From: VFZP01 sp043755595
GTDB lineage: Bacteria > Acidobacteriota > Terriglobia > Bryobacterales > Bryobacteraceae
Assembly: GCA_043755595.1 (NCBI GenBank)
Contig: JAYUSQ010000199.1
Span: 1 to 14,856 of the forward strand
Direction: 5' to 3'
DNA length: 14,856 nt
How positions within the stretch are numbered: position 1 is the first letter of the stretch; each line of letters begins with the position of its first letter. Of this stretch, positions 14,334 through 14,856 are shown piece after piece. Position numbers and translations under genes: made by a program. The notes beneath the pieces are model-generated. The model saw only the letters and a list, made by a program, of their open reading frames with translations, was not told the origin of the DNA and made no database searches.

Positions 14334-14856
14334 CTATCTAAGTTCCAGCCGGCGCTTCAGCAACGAAGCCATTTCCGCCGCATGCCCGATTTCGAGCACT
14401 TCAAAGCCCGCCGCCCGCCCGCTGGCGATACCGGCTTGCGAATCTTCCAACACCAGGGCTCGCGAAACGCCCATCCGCGCCGCCGCCGTCCGATACGGCT
14501 CCGGAGACGGCTTCAGTTCCCGGACGTCCTCGCCGGTGACCAGCAGTTCGAAAAACCGCCGTACCCCCGCCGCTTCGAGCACCGGCTCAATTTCAGCTCG
14601 TCCACTTGAGCTCACCACAGCTAAACGGTATCCGTCAAGTGAGGCCACCAAATTGCGCGTAGCCTCCGGCATGGGAACATTCTCAACGGCCCGACGCCGG
14701 AACAACGCTTTCTTAGCGGGATACTCTGCCCAAATCGCGTCAAATCGCGAGGGATGGCCAGTGATCCGGCACAAGGTCTCTATCATGGCCCTGTCGGAGA
14801 CGCCAATGCAATTGGTAGAATAAGTATCCCACGAAAGGGCGAGTCCGTGTGGTTCA
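14334..14856 (-). CDS. HAD-superfamily hydrolase, phosphatase/beta-phosphoglucomutase type (5' end outside window)
   Basis: The coding frame runs from the window edge to a TAG at 14334. It is open beyond the internal ATG at 14786, and the residues before that ATG (LALSWDTYSTNCIGVSDRAM) look like the cap domain of this family, so the true start lies past 14856. Visible HAD motifs are motif II, VVSSSG (around 14600-14618); motif III Lys in LKPSPEPY (codon 14511-14513); and motif IV, VLEDSQAG, with the Glu-Asp pair (codons 14442-14447). Motif I (DxDGT) would be in the missing part. The C-terminal helix ends in LLKRRLELR. It likely dephosphorylates or isomerises a small sugar phosphate; the substrate is not readable. 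It lies 66 bp upstream of the sigma-factor gene on the same strand and may be co-transcribed. Confidence 0.88.
   Translation of the reverse strand, partial: EPHGLALSWDTYSTNCIGVSDRAMIETLCRITGHPSRFDAIWAEYPAKKALFRRRAVENVPMPEATRNLVASLDGYRLAVVSSSGRAEIEPVLEAAGVRRFFELLVTGEDVRELKPSPEPYRTAAARMGVSRALVLEDSQAGIASGRAAGFEVLEIGHAAEMASLLKRRLELR

Noticed and set aside
14334..14786. HAD gene starting at the internal ATG 14786
   Set aside because: The frame stays open to the window edge and encodes cap-domain-like residues before this ATG, and a HAD protein without motif I would be incomplete.
1..14856. CRISPR array or restriction/phage-defence cluster
   Set aside because: No regularly spaced direct repeats and no nuclease, helicase or methylase genes were seen; the only defence-like genes are the two toxin-antitoxin modules.

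Overview
The window reads as a stretch of GC-rich Acidobacteriota chromosome, most like the Solibacter/Bryobacter group. This is an inference from gene content: a large Oar-like TonB-dependent receptor with an N-terminal carboxypeptidase-regulatory-like domain, two secreted PQQ-type beta-propeller proteins (one opening with the WPQWRG signature common in Acidobacteria and Planctomycetes), a secreted PHP-domain protein, and a RpoD-family sigma factor with an unusual N terminus. No marker gene allows a firm species call.

Layout. The left edge (1-77, +) holds a short open tail that may be the end of a mobile-element protein. At 147-1881 (-) two genes encode membrane-anchored Tad/Flp-pilus-type proteins, a TadE-like protein and a TadG-like protein with a degenerate von Willebrand A domain, preceded by a 208-bp leader with nested inverted repeats. 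At 2090-3817 (-) a small secreted hypothetical protein is followed by a PQQ-like beta-propeller protein. A complete tRNA-Arg(CCG) lies at 3919-3995 (+) with its own promoter. Just downstream (4155-4662, +) is a RelBE-type toxin-antitoxin pair in which both genes are broken by single-base indels. At 4976-5827 (-) is a second toxin-antitoxin module, RES/Xre (DUF2384) type. It is intact in frame, but the RES toxin has Leu where the family has its active-site Arg, and the antitoxin shows no recognisable helix-turn-helix.

The metabolic core is 5885-12862. On the minus strand a secreted cytochrome c with three haem sites (the first a CXXXCH variant) overlaps by 4 nt a secreted PQQ-dependent alcohol dehydrogenase. 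The dehydrogenase carries Asp-Trp-Asp at the catalytic site, the signature of lanthanide-dependent enzymes. Divergently, on the plus strand, lie the TonB-dependent receptor and a secreted PHP-domain metal-dependent hydrolase. A reasonable model is that the receptor imports a substrate or metal complex, the dehydrogenase oxidises an alcohol in the periplasm, and the cytochrome takes the electrons. The link between the divergent halves is inference.

The right end (12873-14856, -) holds a RpoD-family sigma factor with a His-rich acidic N terminus and altered -35-reading residues, preceded by a HAD-family phosphatase/mutase gene that runs off the window. The best candidates for follow-up are the altered RES/Xre pair beside a decayed RelBE pair, the predicted lanthanide-type dehydrogenase with its CXXXCH cytochrome and divergent receptor, and the variant sigma factor. 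I did not find a clearly undescribed multi-gene system.
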